A stretch of 64,000 bases of DNA, from contig NZ_JAJHUO010000007.1 of NCBI RefSeq assembly GCF_020859565.1, positions 248,001 through 312,000 of the forward strand. Reading direction: 5' to 3'. The stretch's first letter is position 1. The number at the start of each line of letters is the position of its first letter. The notes beneath the pieces were generated by a model. The model had not been told where the DNA came from. It ran no database searches and saw nothing but the letters and a program-made list of their open reading frames with translations. This document shows, piece after piece, positions 34,621-42,247 of this stretch. The position numbers and the translations under genes were made by a program. Source of the stretch: Saccharothrix luteola (GTDB lineage Bacteria > Actinomycetota > Actinomycetes > Mycobacteriales > Pseudonocardiaceae).

Positions 34621-35628
34621 ATGGCCAGGGCGACGGTGCGGGACGTGGCGCGGGCGACCGGGCTTTCCATCGCCACGGTGTCGCGCGTACTCAACGGTCA
34701 GACCAACGTCGCCGAGCACACCCGCGAGCTGGTGCTGCGCGCCGTGGCCGGGTTGGGCGCGGAGGCGCCGCGGGCACGGGGCGCGAAGCCGACCGGCCCC
34801 ATCTACGTGCGCTGCCCGTACCTGCTCACCGACTACTTCGGGCTGATCGTCTCCAGCGTCGCCGAGACGGTGGCCCTGCACCACCGCCAGGTCGTGCTCA
34901 GCGCGGGCGTGTCGGCGCAGCGGGAGTCCGCGCTGCCCGGTCTGGCGGCCCGCGCGGACGTGGGCGGCGCGATCCTGATCCTGCCGCCGGAGCCGGCCGA
35001 GGAGCTGGTCCGGCTGCGGGACCGCCGGTTCCCGTTCGTGGTGGTCGACCCGCGCACCGAGCTGCCGCGCGACGTGGCGTCGGTGTCGGCGGCGCACTTC
35101 TCGGGCGCGCGGCGGCTGATGGCGCACCTGGTGGAGCTGGGCCACCGGCGGATCGGGATCATCGGCGGCCCCGGCGACTGGCTGGCCAGCGACGGCAGGC
35201 TCGCCGGGTACGCGGCGGCGTTGTCCGACGTCGGCGTGCTGCCGTCGGCGGAGCTGCTGCGGCACGTGGACGAGCCGACCGAGGAGAACGGCTTCCTGGT
35301 CGCCCGCGACCTGCTCGGCCTCGCGGACCGGCCGACGGCGCTGGTCGCGTTCAACGACAAGATGGCCGTCGGCGCGCTGCGGGCGGCCCGCGAGCAAGGT
35401 CTCGACGTGCCGCGCGACGTGTCCGTCGCCGGCTTCGACGACCTCGACCTCAGCCGTGCCACCCGGCCGGAGCTGACCACCGTGCGGCAGCCGTTGCAGG
35501 AAATGGGCCGACTGGCCGTGACCCTGCTGATGCGGCTGCTCGACCGGCACGAGCTGGAGGCGCTGCACGTCGAACTGGCCACGGAACTCGTGGTCAGGGC
35601 GTCCACCGGGCCCGCGCCGCGCCGCTGA
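34621..35628 (+). CDS. LacI-family transcriptional regulator
   Basis: 335 residues from ATG at 34621. Helix-turn-helix and hinge: ATVRDVARATGLSIATVSRVLNGQ. The ligand domain carries GHRRIGIIGGPGDW, ALVAFNDKMAVGALRAAREQG and VPRDVSVAGFDDLDLS. It sits between divergent gnd and the downstream secreted GH30 gene, 168 bp away on the same strand, so control of the GH30 enzyme by a released sugar is the best guess. Three 10-bp repeats lie just after its stop. Confidence 0.9.
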   Translation: MARATVRDVARATGLSIATVSRVLNGQTNVAEHTRELVLRAVAGLGAEAPRARGAKPTGPIYVRCPYLLTDYFGLIVSSVAETVALHHRQVVLSAGVSAQRESALPGLAARADVGGAILILPPEPAEELVRLRDRRFPFVVVDPRTELPRDVASVSAAHFSGARRLMAHLVELGHRRIGIIGGPGDWLASDGRLAGYAAALSDVGVLPSAELLRHVDEPTEENGFLVARDLLGLADRPTALVAFNDKMAVGALRAAREQGLDVPRDVSVAGFDDLDLSRATRPELTTVRQPLQEMGRLAVTLLMRLLDRHELEALHVELATELVVRASTGPAPRR

Positions 35629-35645
35629 CGGCCGGCGCCCTTCAC

Positions 35646-35675
35646 GGTATTTACCGGTATCCACCGGCTGTCACC
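35646..35675 (+). promoter_or_regulatory. Three 10-bp direct repeats upstream of the GH30 gene
   Basis: GGTATTTACC, GGTATCCACC and GGCTGTCACC follow each other without a gap, one helical turn apart. The first is a GGTAnnTACC palindrome. They lie upstream of a -35-like TTGACA (35684-35689), whose -10 is not clear. A regulator binding site for the GH30 gene is possible. Confidence 0.35.
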
Positions 35676-35796
35676 GCACGACCTTGACACCGGTTCGGCA
35701 GCATTGTTTCCTTTCACCTGCGGACAAGTTCCACAAATGTTCCAGTTTGTTACAGAGTGCCGACCCCTGCCCACAACGTCGTGAAAGGAGTCCGTG

Positions 35797-37671
35797 GTGC
35801 CCTCTTCCCACCGTCGGGCTTTCGTCAGCGCCGGCATAGCCGTGATCACCGTCGCAGCCGCCCTCGCCGCCTCGCAGCCGGCCTCGGCCGCGGGCGAGAC
35901 CGTGAACGTGCACCTGACCACCACCTCCGACAGCGGCGGCCGGGTCGTCACCCGCGGCCTGGCCCAGCAGCCGTCCATCGCGTTCGGCACCAACGGCGGC
36001 AGTGCGACCCACACCATCACCGTCGACGAGGGCACGACCTACCAGCAGTTCGAGGGCGGCGGCGCCTCGATCACCGACACCACCGCCTACCTGCTGCGCG
36101 GCGGTCCCGTCTCCGCCGCGACGCGGGACGCGGTGATGCGCAAGCTGTTCCACCCGGTCGACGGCATCGGCCTGTCGTTCGTGCGCAACCCGATCGGCGC
36201 GTCGGACCTGTCCCGGCCGGGCCACGTCTCGCTCGACGACACGTGCTGCGACCTCAACGACTGGGGCGCCAACGGCTACGACACGAACGTGCGGCTGCTG
36301 ACCCAGCAGGCCAAGCAGCTCAACCCGCAACTGCGGGTCAAGGGCGTGCCGTGGAGCGCGCCGGGCTGGATGAAGGACAACGGCCGCATGGACCAGATGG
36401 GCTGGCTCAAGTGGGAGTACGCGCCGATGTACGCGCAGTACTTCGTGAAGTACGTGCAGAGCTATCAGGCGGCGGGCATCCCGGTCGACTACGTGTCCGT
36501 GCAGAACGAGCCGAACTGCTGCCAGGCGTCCAACCCGACCGCGATGAACTACCCCGGCATGAGCTGGAACCCGGCGGGCCTGGTCGAGTTCACCAAGAAC
36601 AACCTCTACCCGGCGTTCCGCGCGGCGGGCATCAGCACCAAGGTGCTGGTGCACGACTGGAACTACGGCGACTACGCCAACTTCGGCTCCGGCGTGCTGA
36701 ACGACGCGGGCGTGCGCAACGACCCGCTGTTCGGCGGCATCGCGTGGCACGGCTACTTCGGCGACCCGGCGGTCGGCACGCAGGTCCGCAACCAGTACCC
36801 GAACGTGAAGCAGTTCAGCACCGAGCACTCCGGCGGCACGTGGATCTCGAACCAGCACAACGAGGACATGGCCGACATCGTCAACTACGCCCGTAACCAC
36901 AGCTCCAGCCTGGTGAAGTGGAGCCTCGCGCTCAACCAGAACATGGGGCCGCACAACGGCGGCTGCGGCACGTGCACCGGCCTGATCACCGTGCAGGAGG
37001 GCGGGTCGCGGGCCGGTCAGGTCGACTACACCGTCGAGTACTACACGACCGGTCACCTGACGAAGTTCGTCAAGCCGGGCGCGCACCGGATCGACTCGAC
37101 CGCGAACGGCACGGTGCAGAACGTGGCCTACCGCAACCCGGACGGCTCCAAGGCCCTGATCGCGCACAACGGCGGCACCTCGTCCCAGTCGATCCGGGTG
37201 AACTGGGGCAACCAGTCGTTCACCTACACCCTGCCCGCCCGCACCTCGGCGACGTTCACCTGGCAGGGCACGCCCGGCAACGGCGGAGGCACGGGCGGCG
37301 CGATCACCGGCCTGGGCGGCAAGTGCGTCGACGTGGCGGGCGCGAGCAGCGCGGACGGCGCGGCCGTGCAGCTGTACACGTGCAACGGCACGGCGGCGCA
37401 GCAGTGGTCGCGGCCCGGTGACGGCACGCTGCGCGCGCTCGGCAAGTGCCTGGACATCAAGGACCGCGGCACGGCCGACGGCGCGCAGTTGCAGCTGTGG
37501 AGCTGCGCGGGCGGCGCGAACCAGCAGTGGACCTACACGTCGGGCCGCGACCTGGTGAACCCGGCGACCGGCAAGTGCGTGGACGTCACCGGCAACACCA
37601 GCGCCGACGCCACCAGGCTCCAGATCTGGACGTGCACCGGCGCGGCCAACCAGAAGTGGACCATCGCCTGA
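35797..37671 (+). CDS. Secreted GH30 glycosidase with ricin-type (CBM13) lectin domain
   Basis: 624 residues. GTG at 35797 is preferred over the adjacent GTG at 35794 because GAAAGGAG ends 6 nt before it. Signal peptide: AGIAVITVAAALAASQPASA. The GH30 barrel begins YQQFEGGGASITDTTAY; the acid/base is E238 in VQNEPN and the nucleophile E343 in FSTEHSGG. A beta-sandwich closes the catalytic part (to about residue 485). A Gly linker leads to a ricin-B beta-trefoil of three CVDV/QxW repeats. GH30 members attack beta-1,6-glucan, xylan or glucosylceramide; the subfamily cannot be fixed by eye, but beta-1,6-glucan from fungal walls would match the neighbourhood. Confidence 0.92.
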   Translation: MPSSHRRAFVSAGIAVITVAAALAASQPASAAGETVNVHLTTTSDSGGRVVTRGLAQQPSIAFGTNGGSATHTITVDEGTTYQQFEGGGASITDTTAYLLRGGPVSAATRDAVMRKLFHPVDGIGLSFVRNPIGASDLSRPGHVSLDDTCCDLNDWGANGYDTNVRLLTQQAKQLNPQLRVKGVPWSAPGWMKDNGRMDQMGWLKWEYAPMYAQYFVKYVQSYQAAGIPVDYVSVQNEPNCCQASNPTAMNYPGMSWNPAGLVEFTKNNLYPAFRAAGISTKVLVHDWNYGDYANFGSGVLNDAGVRNDPLFGGIAWHGYFGDPAVGTQVRNQYPNVKQFSTEHSGGTWISNQHNEDMADIVNYARNHSSSLVKWSLALNQNMGPHNGGCGTCTGLITVQEGGSRAGQVDYTVEYYTTGHLTKFVKPGAHRIDSTANGTVQNVAYRNPDGSKALIAHNGGTSSQSIRVNWGNQSFTYTLPARTSATFTWQGTPGNGGGTGGAITGLGGKCVDVAGASSADGAAVQLYTCNGTAAQQWSRPGDGTLRALGKCLDIKDRGTADGAQLQLWSCAGGANQQWTYTSGRDLVNPATGKCVDVTGNTSADATRLQIWTCTGAANQKWTIA

Positions 37672-37758
37672 CCGCTGTCGTTCGATCGCTGCGGGATCCC
37701 GCTCCACCGGGACGGGCCACCGCTGACAGCCGGCCGCGACGGCGCGAGAGTCGGGGGA

Positions 37759-39141
37759 ATGACCCGATTACTCGTGCTCGTCGCGGCCGTGTTCGCGGCC
37801 TGCCTGACCGCGCCGACGGCGCAGGCCTCGTGGACGCTGACCACCGCGCAGCGGCAGGCCTACCTGAACCACTACGCGCCCGTCATCCTCAAGCGGGGTG
37901 ACGAGAACGACGGCAAGCAGGGCCGGGACTGGCTCGCGAACTTCGACTTCGACCGGGACGGCGCCTTCGCCACCAACCGCGCGAACTGGAAGCTCGGCCC
38001 CCGGTACGTCGCCGGGACCGCGGGGTACGAGCGGTGGCGGATCCGGCCCACCCTCTACACCGCGCTGCTGGAGTTCACCGAGAACGGCAGCAAGTCCTTG
38101 GTGCTGCTGTACCACGTCTACAACGCGGCCGACAAGGACGGCGACGAGATCCACGACTGGGAGCGGGTGGAGATCGTGGTGCGCGGGGTGACCGGCACGC
38201 CGGGCGGCGCGGGCGAGTCGTTCGGCAACGCCACCGTGACGCACCACAAGGACCACGTCATGCGGCGGTCCTACGACCCGGACGTGAACTTCCTCCACAC
38301 CTCGACCGGCAGGCACCTGCTGCTGTGGCAGGCCGACGAGAGCGACTTCGACCTGCCCGACGCCGGGCCGCACGCGCACGAGCTGCGGTTCGTCACCGAC
38401 ACCTGGGCCCACGTCTCGAGCCGGATGGCGGCGGCCGGGACCGCCGAGGTGCGCATCTCCGGCGCGGACGACCGGCGCAACGTGCACTACGCGTTCGTGC
38501 CGGAGGGGGCGGCGGGTGCGGTGGCGGCGTTCGGCGCGGTGCCGCTGACCTGGGCCAACGCGTCCGCGCAGGCCAGTCGGGTGGACAACGGCACCGAGGT
38601 GGCGTGGCCGAGGGTCAAGCGGTTGACCTACGAGCTGCAGGACCTGGCCGACATCGTGCCCACGCACTGGTCGCAGTCGGCGTGGCAGCGGCACTGGCTG
38701 GCCACCGACGTGGTGGACGTGCGGTTCGAGACGCCCGCCCTGGGCATCGGGACCGGCGTGCAGCGCTTCTACAACCAGTCCCGCGACGACGCCGCGTCGG
38801 ACCTCACCGACGGGCGCGAGGGGTACCTGTCGAAGGCGTGGTTCTTCGGCGCGTACTCGGCCGAGCTGGACGAGGACACACCTTCCGGGTCCGACGACTT
38901 CGGCGGGTTCGCGGGCACCGGCCTGGACAGCTCGGGCCGCAGCCGCGGCGCGGTGAGCGGCGACCCGGCGTCGCACGGCGCGTACTGGCGGCAGCACGAG
39001 TACTTCGTGCACTCGGGCGGGATCGACGACAGCGCGAGCCGCGAGGTGGGCGTGTGGCTGCCGCCGGGCTGGCACCTGGCCGCGAGCGGCGGCTTCGACG
39101 GCCGGTGGCAGCCGCTGTTCGACGACCGGCCGACCGCCTGA
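37759..39141 (+). CDS. Secreted protein with HDWE-type signature, unknown function
   Basis: 460 residues from ATG, with a signal peptide ending at TAPTAQA. The segment DKDGDEIHDWERVEIVVRG recalls the HDWE core of necrosis-inducing NLP proteins and the GDWERVEV of Vps62-like proteins, and ATVTHHKDHVMRRSYD and RHLLLWQ may add conserved surface residues. Asp/Glu/His richness fits a metal-binding secreted protein. The fold is not certain, and toxicity or lipid binding must not be assumed. It starts 87 bp after the GH30 gene on the same strand and ends at its own terminator, so shared expression with GH30 is plausible. Confidence 0.68.
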   Translation: MTRLLVLVAAVFAACLTAPTAQASWTLTTAQRQAYLNHYAPVILKRGDENDGKQGRDWLANFDFDRDGAFATNRANWKLGPRYVAGTAGYERWRIRPTLYTALLEFTENGSKSLVLLYHVYNAADKDGDEIHDWERVEIVVRGVTGTPGGAGESFGNATVTHHKDHVMRRSYDPDVNFLHTSTGRHLLLWQADESDFDLPDAGPHAHELRFVTDTWAHVSSRMAAAGTAEVRISGADDRRNVHYAFVPEGAAGAVAAFGAVPLTWANASAQASRVDNGTEVAWPRVKRLTYELQDLADIVPTHWSQSAWQRHWLATDVVDVRFETPALGIGTGVQRFYNQSRDDAASDLTDGREGYLSKAWFFGAYSAELDEDTPSGSDDFGGFAGTGLDSSGRSRGAVSGDPASHGAYWRQHEYFVHSGGIDDSASREVGVWLPPGWHLAASGGFDGRWQPLFDDRPTA

Positions 39142-39143
39142 GG

Positions 39144-39186
39144 GGTACCCGGCCCGCCGCTGCTCGACCAGCGGCGGGCCGGTACC
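39144..39186 (+). terminator. Terminator after the secreted HDWE protein gene
   Basis: GGTACCCGGCCCGCCGCTG (39144-39162) and CAGCGGCGGGCCGGTACC (39169-39186) form an 18-bp stem with a single bulged C and a 6-nt loop, starting two bases after the stop. Confidence 0.85.
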
Positions 39187-39189
39187 GCG

Positions 39190-39224
39190 GAGCGCCCGCG
39201 CCGCACGACCGGCGGCGGGCGCTC
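39190..39224 (-). terminator. Terminator after the sigma-GH128 fusion gene
   Basis: GAGCGCCCGC (39190-39199) and GCGGGCGCTC (39215-39224) form a perfect 10-bp stem two bases beyond the minus-strand stop at 39227. Together with the neighbour hairpin it separates the two convergent genes. Confidence 0.75.
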
Positions 39225-39226
39225 GC

Positions 39227-40999
39227 CTAACCGGTGGCGCGATACGCCACGCCGGCCCGGTTCGGCGTCCCTCCCGGCACGTACAGCCCCGTGCCCGGTT
39301 TGTCGGCGGGGAGCGCGAACCACGCGTAGCGCTCCAGGTAGGGCAGGCCTTCGAGCATCCGGGACGACGCGCCGGCGAAGTCGGCCAGCTGCCGCTCGTC
39401 CGGGTAGCGCACGCCGCCGCCGGAGAAGTCCACCAGCGAGTACTCGGTCAGCCAGACGGGCAGGCCGTAGCGGGCGTGCACGGCGTCCAGGTAGTTCCTC
39501 AGGTGGCCGACGGCGGCCGGTCCGAAGTCCGAGCCGTACCAGTGCAGCGTGATGAAGTCGACCCTCAGCCCGCGCTGCCGTGCCCCGGCCAGGAACCGGT
39601 CGAGCCAGCCGCCCGCCTTGTCGGCGCTGTGCGCGACGGCCGGGCTGCCCAGGCGCATCCCGGTCGCCTGGAGCTGCGGCCACAGTTCCAGCGCCTGCTC
39701 CACGGTCATGTTCGACTGCTCCGCGAGGTCCGGCTCGTTGAAGCCGAGCAGGGTGGCGCCCTGGCCCTGCACCGCGGCCAGGTTCGCCGGGGTCACCGTC
39801 TTCGCGCCCCAGATCATCGGCACGTACTCGACGCCGGGCGGCGCCTGCACGTTCTCCCTGGTCGGGGCCCAGTTGTAGAACCAGCCCGCGCCCACGTCGG
39901 ACAACGCCGCCGTGACGCCGTCGAAGTGCCAGGTGCTGACGCCCTTCTTGACGGACCTGGCGACCGGCTGCACGACCGGCGCCGGTTCGGTCGGTGCGGC
40001 CGGCGTTGTCGTGGTGGTGGTCGTGGTCGTAGTCGTCGTTGTGGTGGCCGGGACGGTCGAGGGCGCCCGGCTGGTGGTCGTCACCGCGACCGGGGCGGCC
40101 ACCGGCGTCGGCGCCCGGTCGACGGGCAGCAGCACGACCGCGCCCGCCACCGCCGCGACAGCCACCGCCGCGATCAGCGGTTTGGTCGCCGCGTTCGCCC
40201 AGAAGCCCTTCTTCACCACCGCGATCACGGGCTCGGCGGCGGCCAGGTCGAACCCGACGGGCAGCGGCACGAGCGGGATCCTGGCCAGCAGGCCGTCCAC
40301 CGCCGCCAGGTCGTCGAACCCGCGGGCGCAGCGGGCGCACTCGCGCGCGTGCCGCACGATCCGCTTGCGCCACAACGCGTTCGGCTGCCCGTCCCAGTCC
40401 GCGATCACCCCGGCCAGGTCACCGCAGCGCGGCAGGGCGAGCACCCGGACGACCACGCGCGCCCCGTCGAGCTGCGCCTTCATCCGCTGCACCCGCACCG
40501 CCGCGTGCTGCGGCGTGAGGCCGAGCGCCTCGGCGAGCTCGGCGCGGGTGATCCGGCCGACCTGCTCCATCCACCACAGCGACAGCAGCTCGCGCTCGTC
40601 GTCGCCGATCCACCGGGTGGCCGCGACGACCTCGCGGCGTTGGCCGGTGAGCTGCAGCCGGGTGATGGCCAGGTCGGCGAAGTCCGCGCCGGGGTCGGCG
40701 AGGTCGGCCGGCTCGGCGTCGGCGCGCGGCGGCCCGGTCCGGTGGTGGTCGCGCACCTGGTTCAGCGCGATGGCCAGCAGCCACGACCGGAACGCCTCGG
40801 GCTCGCGCAGCTTCGACAGCCCGTCCACCGCGCGGAGCATGGTCTCCTGCACCACGTCGTCGGTGTCCGGGTGGCCCGCCAGTGCGCGTCCCACCACGTT
40901 GTAGACCAGCGGCAGGTAGGCGGCCACCAGCGCGTCCAACGCGCCCGGCTCGCCCCGCTGCGCGGCCGTCACCGCCGCGGCGTCCCCTGGTGTGCGCAT
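39227..40999 (-). CDS. ECF sigma factor fused to zinc-finger, membrane span and extracytoplasmic GH128 glucanase domain
   Basis: 590 residues from ATG at 40999 with GAGAGGAA 4 nt upstream. Residues 20-87 are sigma region 2 (DDVVQETMLRAVDGL), 132-182 region 4 (ELAEALGLTPQHAAVRVQRMK). Residues 191-225 carry an anti-sigma-type zinc site (C192, then H217-x3-C221-x2-C224). A span at about 274-293 and 14 consecutive Thr in a Thr/Pro stalk (307-345) follow. Residues 353-590 are a GH128 beta-1,3-glucanase-like domain with both catalytic glutamates, E422 in GFNEPD and E519 in WLTEYS. Sensor, anti-sigma and sigma functions thus share one chain. Actinobacterial ECF sigmas with such extensions are known (ECF52/53-like groups). 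I infer glucan sensing that releases the sigma part; no separate anti-sigma gene is nearby. Confidence 0.92.
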   Translation of the reverse strand: MRTPGDAAAVTAAQRGEPGALDALVAAYLPLVYNVVGRALAGHPDTDDVVQETMLRAVDGLSKLREPEAFRSWLLAIALNQVRDHHRTGPPRADAEPADLADPGADFADLAITRLQLTGQRREVVAATRWIGDDERELLSLWWMEQVGRITRAELAEALGLTPQHAAVRVQRMKAQLDGARVVVRVLALPRCGDLAGVIADWDGQPNALWRKRIVRHARECARCARGFDDLAAVDGLLARIPLVPLPVGFDLAAAEPVIAVVKKGFWANAATKPLIAAVAVAAVAGAVVLLPVDRAPTPVAAPVAVTTTSRAPSTVPATTTTTTTTTTTTTTPAAPTEPAPVVQPVARSVKKGVSTWHFDGVTAALSDVGAGWFYNWAPTRENVQAPPGVEYVPMIWGAKTVTPANLAAVQGQGATLLGFNEPDLAEQSNMTVEQALELWPQLQATGMRLGSPAVAHSADKAGGWLDRFLAGARQRGLRVDFITLHWYGSDFGPAAVGHLRNYLDAVHARYGLPVWLTEYSLVDFSGGGVRYPDERQLADFAGASSRMLEGLPYLERYAWFALPADKPGTGLYVPGGTPNRAGVAYRATG

Positions 41000-41067
41000 A
41001 CCGTTCCTCTCGGCCGAGTCGGGCTTACCCCACCGGAGACTCCTCGGCCGCGACACGATAACGAGAA

Positions 41068-41670
41068 TTACGCGGCGAGCACCGAAGCCGCCATGCCGAT
41101 CAGGGCCGTGCCGCACAGCCGCTCGAACACCGGCCGCACCTTCGGCCGCGACAGCAGCGCCGCCAACCGGCCCGCCAAGGGCACAACCACCGCCCAGAAG
41201 CACGCGAACACGCCCACTGCGACCGCCGACAGCAGCGCGGCCTGCGGCAGCGGCGGCGACGCCGGGTCCATGGCCTGCGGCACGAGGCTGAGGAACGTCA
41301 GCATCACCTTCGGGTTGAGCAGGTCGCACAGCAGGCCGCGCAGGAACAGCGACCGGTCGGACTTCGGCGCCCGCCTGATCGGCCCGCCGCGCCGCGCCGC
41401 CAGCAACGTGGCGACGCCCAGGTGCACCAGGTACAGCGCGCCCACCGCCTTGACCGCCAGCAACGCCGCCGGCGCCGCCGCGACCAGCGCGGACAGCCCC
41501 ACCGTGGCCAGCAGGGCGTGCACGAGCAACCCGGTCACCACGCCCGCCGCCGTCAGCGCCCCGTACCGCACGCCGCGCACGGCGTTGCCGGTGACCAGCA
41601 CGAAGTCCGGGCCGGGCACGACGGTGATGACGACGAGGGCGAGCAGGAACGAGGTCCAGGCGATGTGCAC
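41068..41670 (-). CDS. LysE/RhtB-family amino acid exporter
   Basis: 200 residues with about six spans. The family signature VVPGPDFVLVTGNAVRGVRYGALTAAGV lies near the N-terminus and LLCDLLNPKVMLTFLSLVPQ in the middle. These exporters relieve excess amino acids or related amines. It is divergent from the Lrp-type regulator (59 bp between starts), the classic lysE-lysG type of arrangement, so export is probably induced by an amino acid. Confidence 0.92.
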   Translation of the reverse strand: MHIAWTSFLLALVVITVVPGPDFVLVTGNAVRGVRYGALTAAGVVTGLLVHALLATVGLSALVAAAPAALLAVKAVGALYLVHLGVATLLAARRGGPIRRAPKSDRSLFLRGLLCDLLNPKVMLTFLSLVPQAMDPASPPLPQAALLSAVAVGVFACFWAVVVPLAGRLAALLSRPKVRPVFERLCGTALIGMAASVLAA

Positions 41671-41693
41671 GGCCGCATCCTGGGCGATCCGTT

Positions 41694-41721
41694 CGGGTGT
41701 ATTCCACCCGACGGCTACAGT
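41694..41721 (+). promoter_or_regulatory. Divergent control region of the LysE and Lrp genes
   Basis: CGGGTG and CACCCG (41694-41699 and 41705-41710) form an inverted repeat around TATTC, a likely Lrp operator. TACAGT (41716-41721) is a -10 that ends 8 nt before the GTG of the Lrp gene, so its message is probably leaderless. Confidence 0.55.
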
Positions 41722-41729
41722 GTTCGGTT

Positions 41730-42236
41730 GTGAGCGAGACAGCCGAACTGGATTCGGTCGACTGGCTGATCCTGGAGGCGTTGCAGAACGACGCGACGCT
41801 GCCGAACCGGAGCCTGGCCGAGCAGGTCGGGATCGCGCCGTCGACCTGCCTGCACCGTGTGCGGCGGCTGCGCGACCTCGGGGTGATCACCGGGTTCCAC
41901 GCCGTGGTCGACCCGCGGACCACCGGCCTGCCGCTGGAGGCCGTCGTCTCGGTCAACGTGCGACCGCACACCAGGCCGGTGGTGGCCGCGTTCCGGCGGT
42001 TCGTGATGGCGCAGCCGGAGACGCGGTCGTTGTTCCACGTCAGCGGCCAGGCGGACTTCCTCGTGCACATCGCGGTGGCCGACAGCACGCACCTGCAGGC
42101 GTTCCTGATGGACAAGATCGCCTCGCGCACGGAGGTGCGGAACCTGACCAGCTCGGTGGTGCTGGAACGGGTCGAGACGCGGGCGCTGACACCGCCCGAC
42201 GATCAGCGGCCGACCCACCGCAGGCGACGCGTATAG
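41730..42236 (+). CDS. Lrp/AsnC-family transcriptional regulator
   Basis: 168 residues from GTG at 41730. Winged helix: DSVDWLILEALQNDATLPNRSLAEQVGIAPST. The RAM (amino-acid binding) domain covers about residues 75-150 with HVSGQADFLVHIAVAD. It lies between the divergent LysE exporter gene and the decarboxylase gene, 11 bp upstream of the latter, so it likely senses the amino acid that both handle. A -10 at 41716 suggests a leaderless start, so I place the start at 41730 and not at the ATG at 41697. Confidence 0.92.
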   Translation: MSETAELDSVDWLILEALQNDATLPNRSLAEQVGIAPSTCLHRVRRLRDLGVITGFHAVVDPRTTGLPLEAVVSVNVRPHTRPVVAAFRRFVMAQPETRSLFHVSGQADFLVHIAVADSTHLQAFLMDKIASRTEVRNLTSSVVLERVETRALTPPDDQRPTHRRRRV

Positions 42237-42247
42237 ATTGCCCGGGC

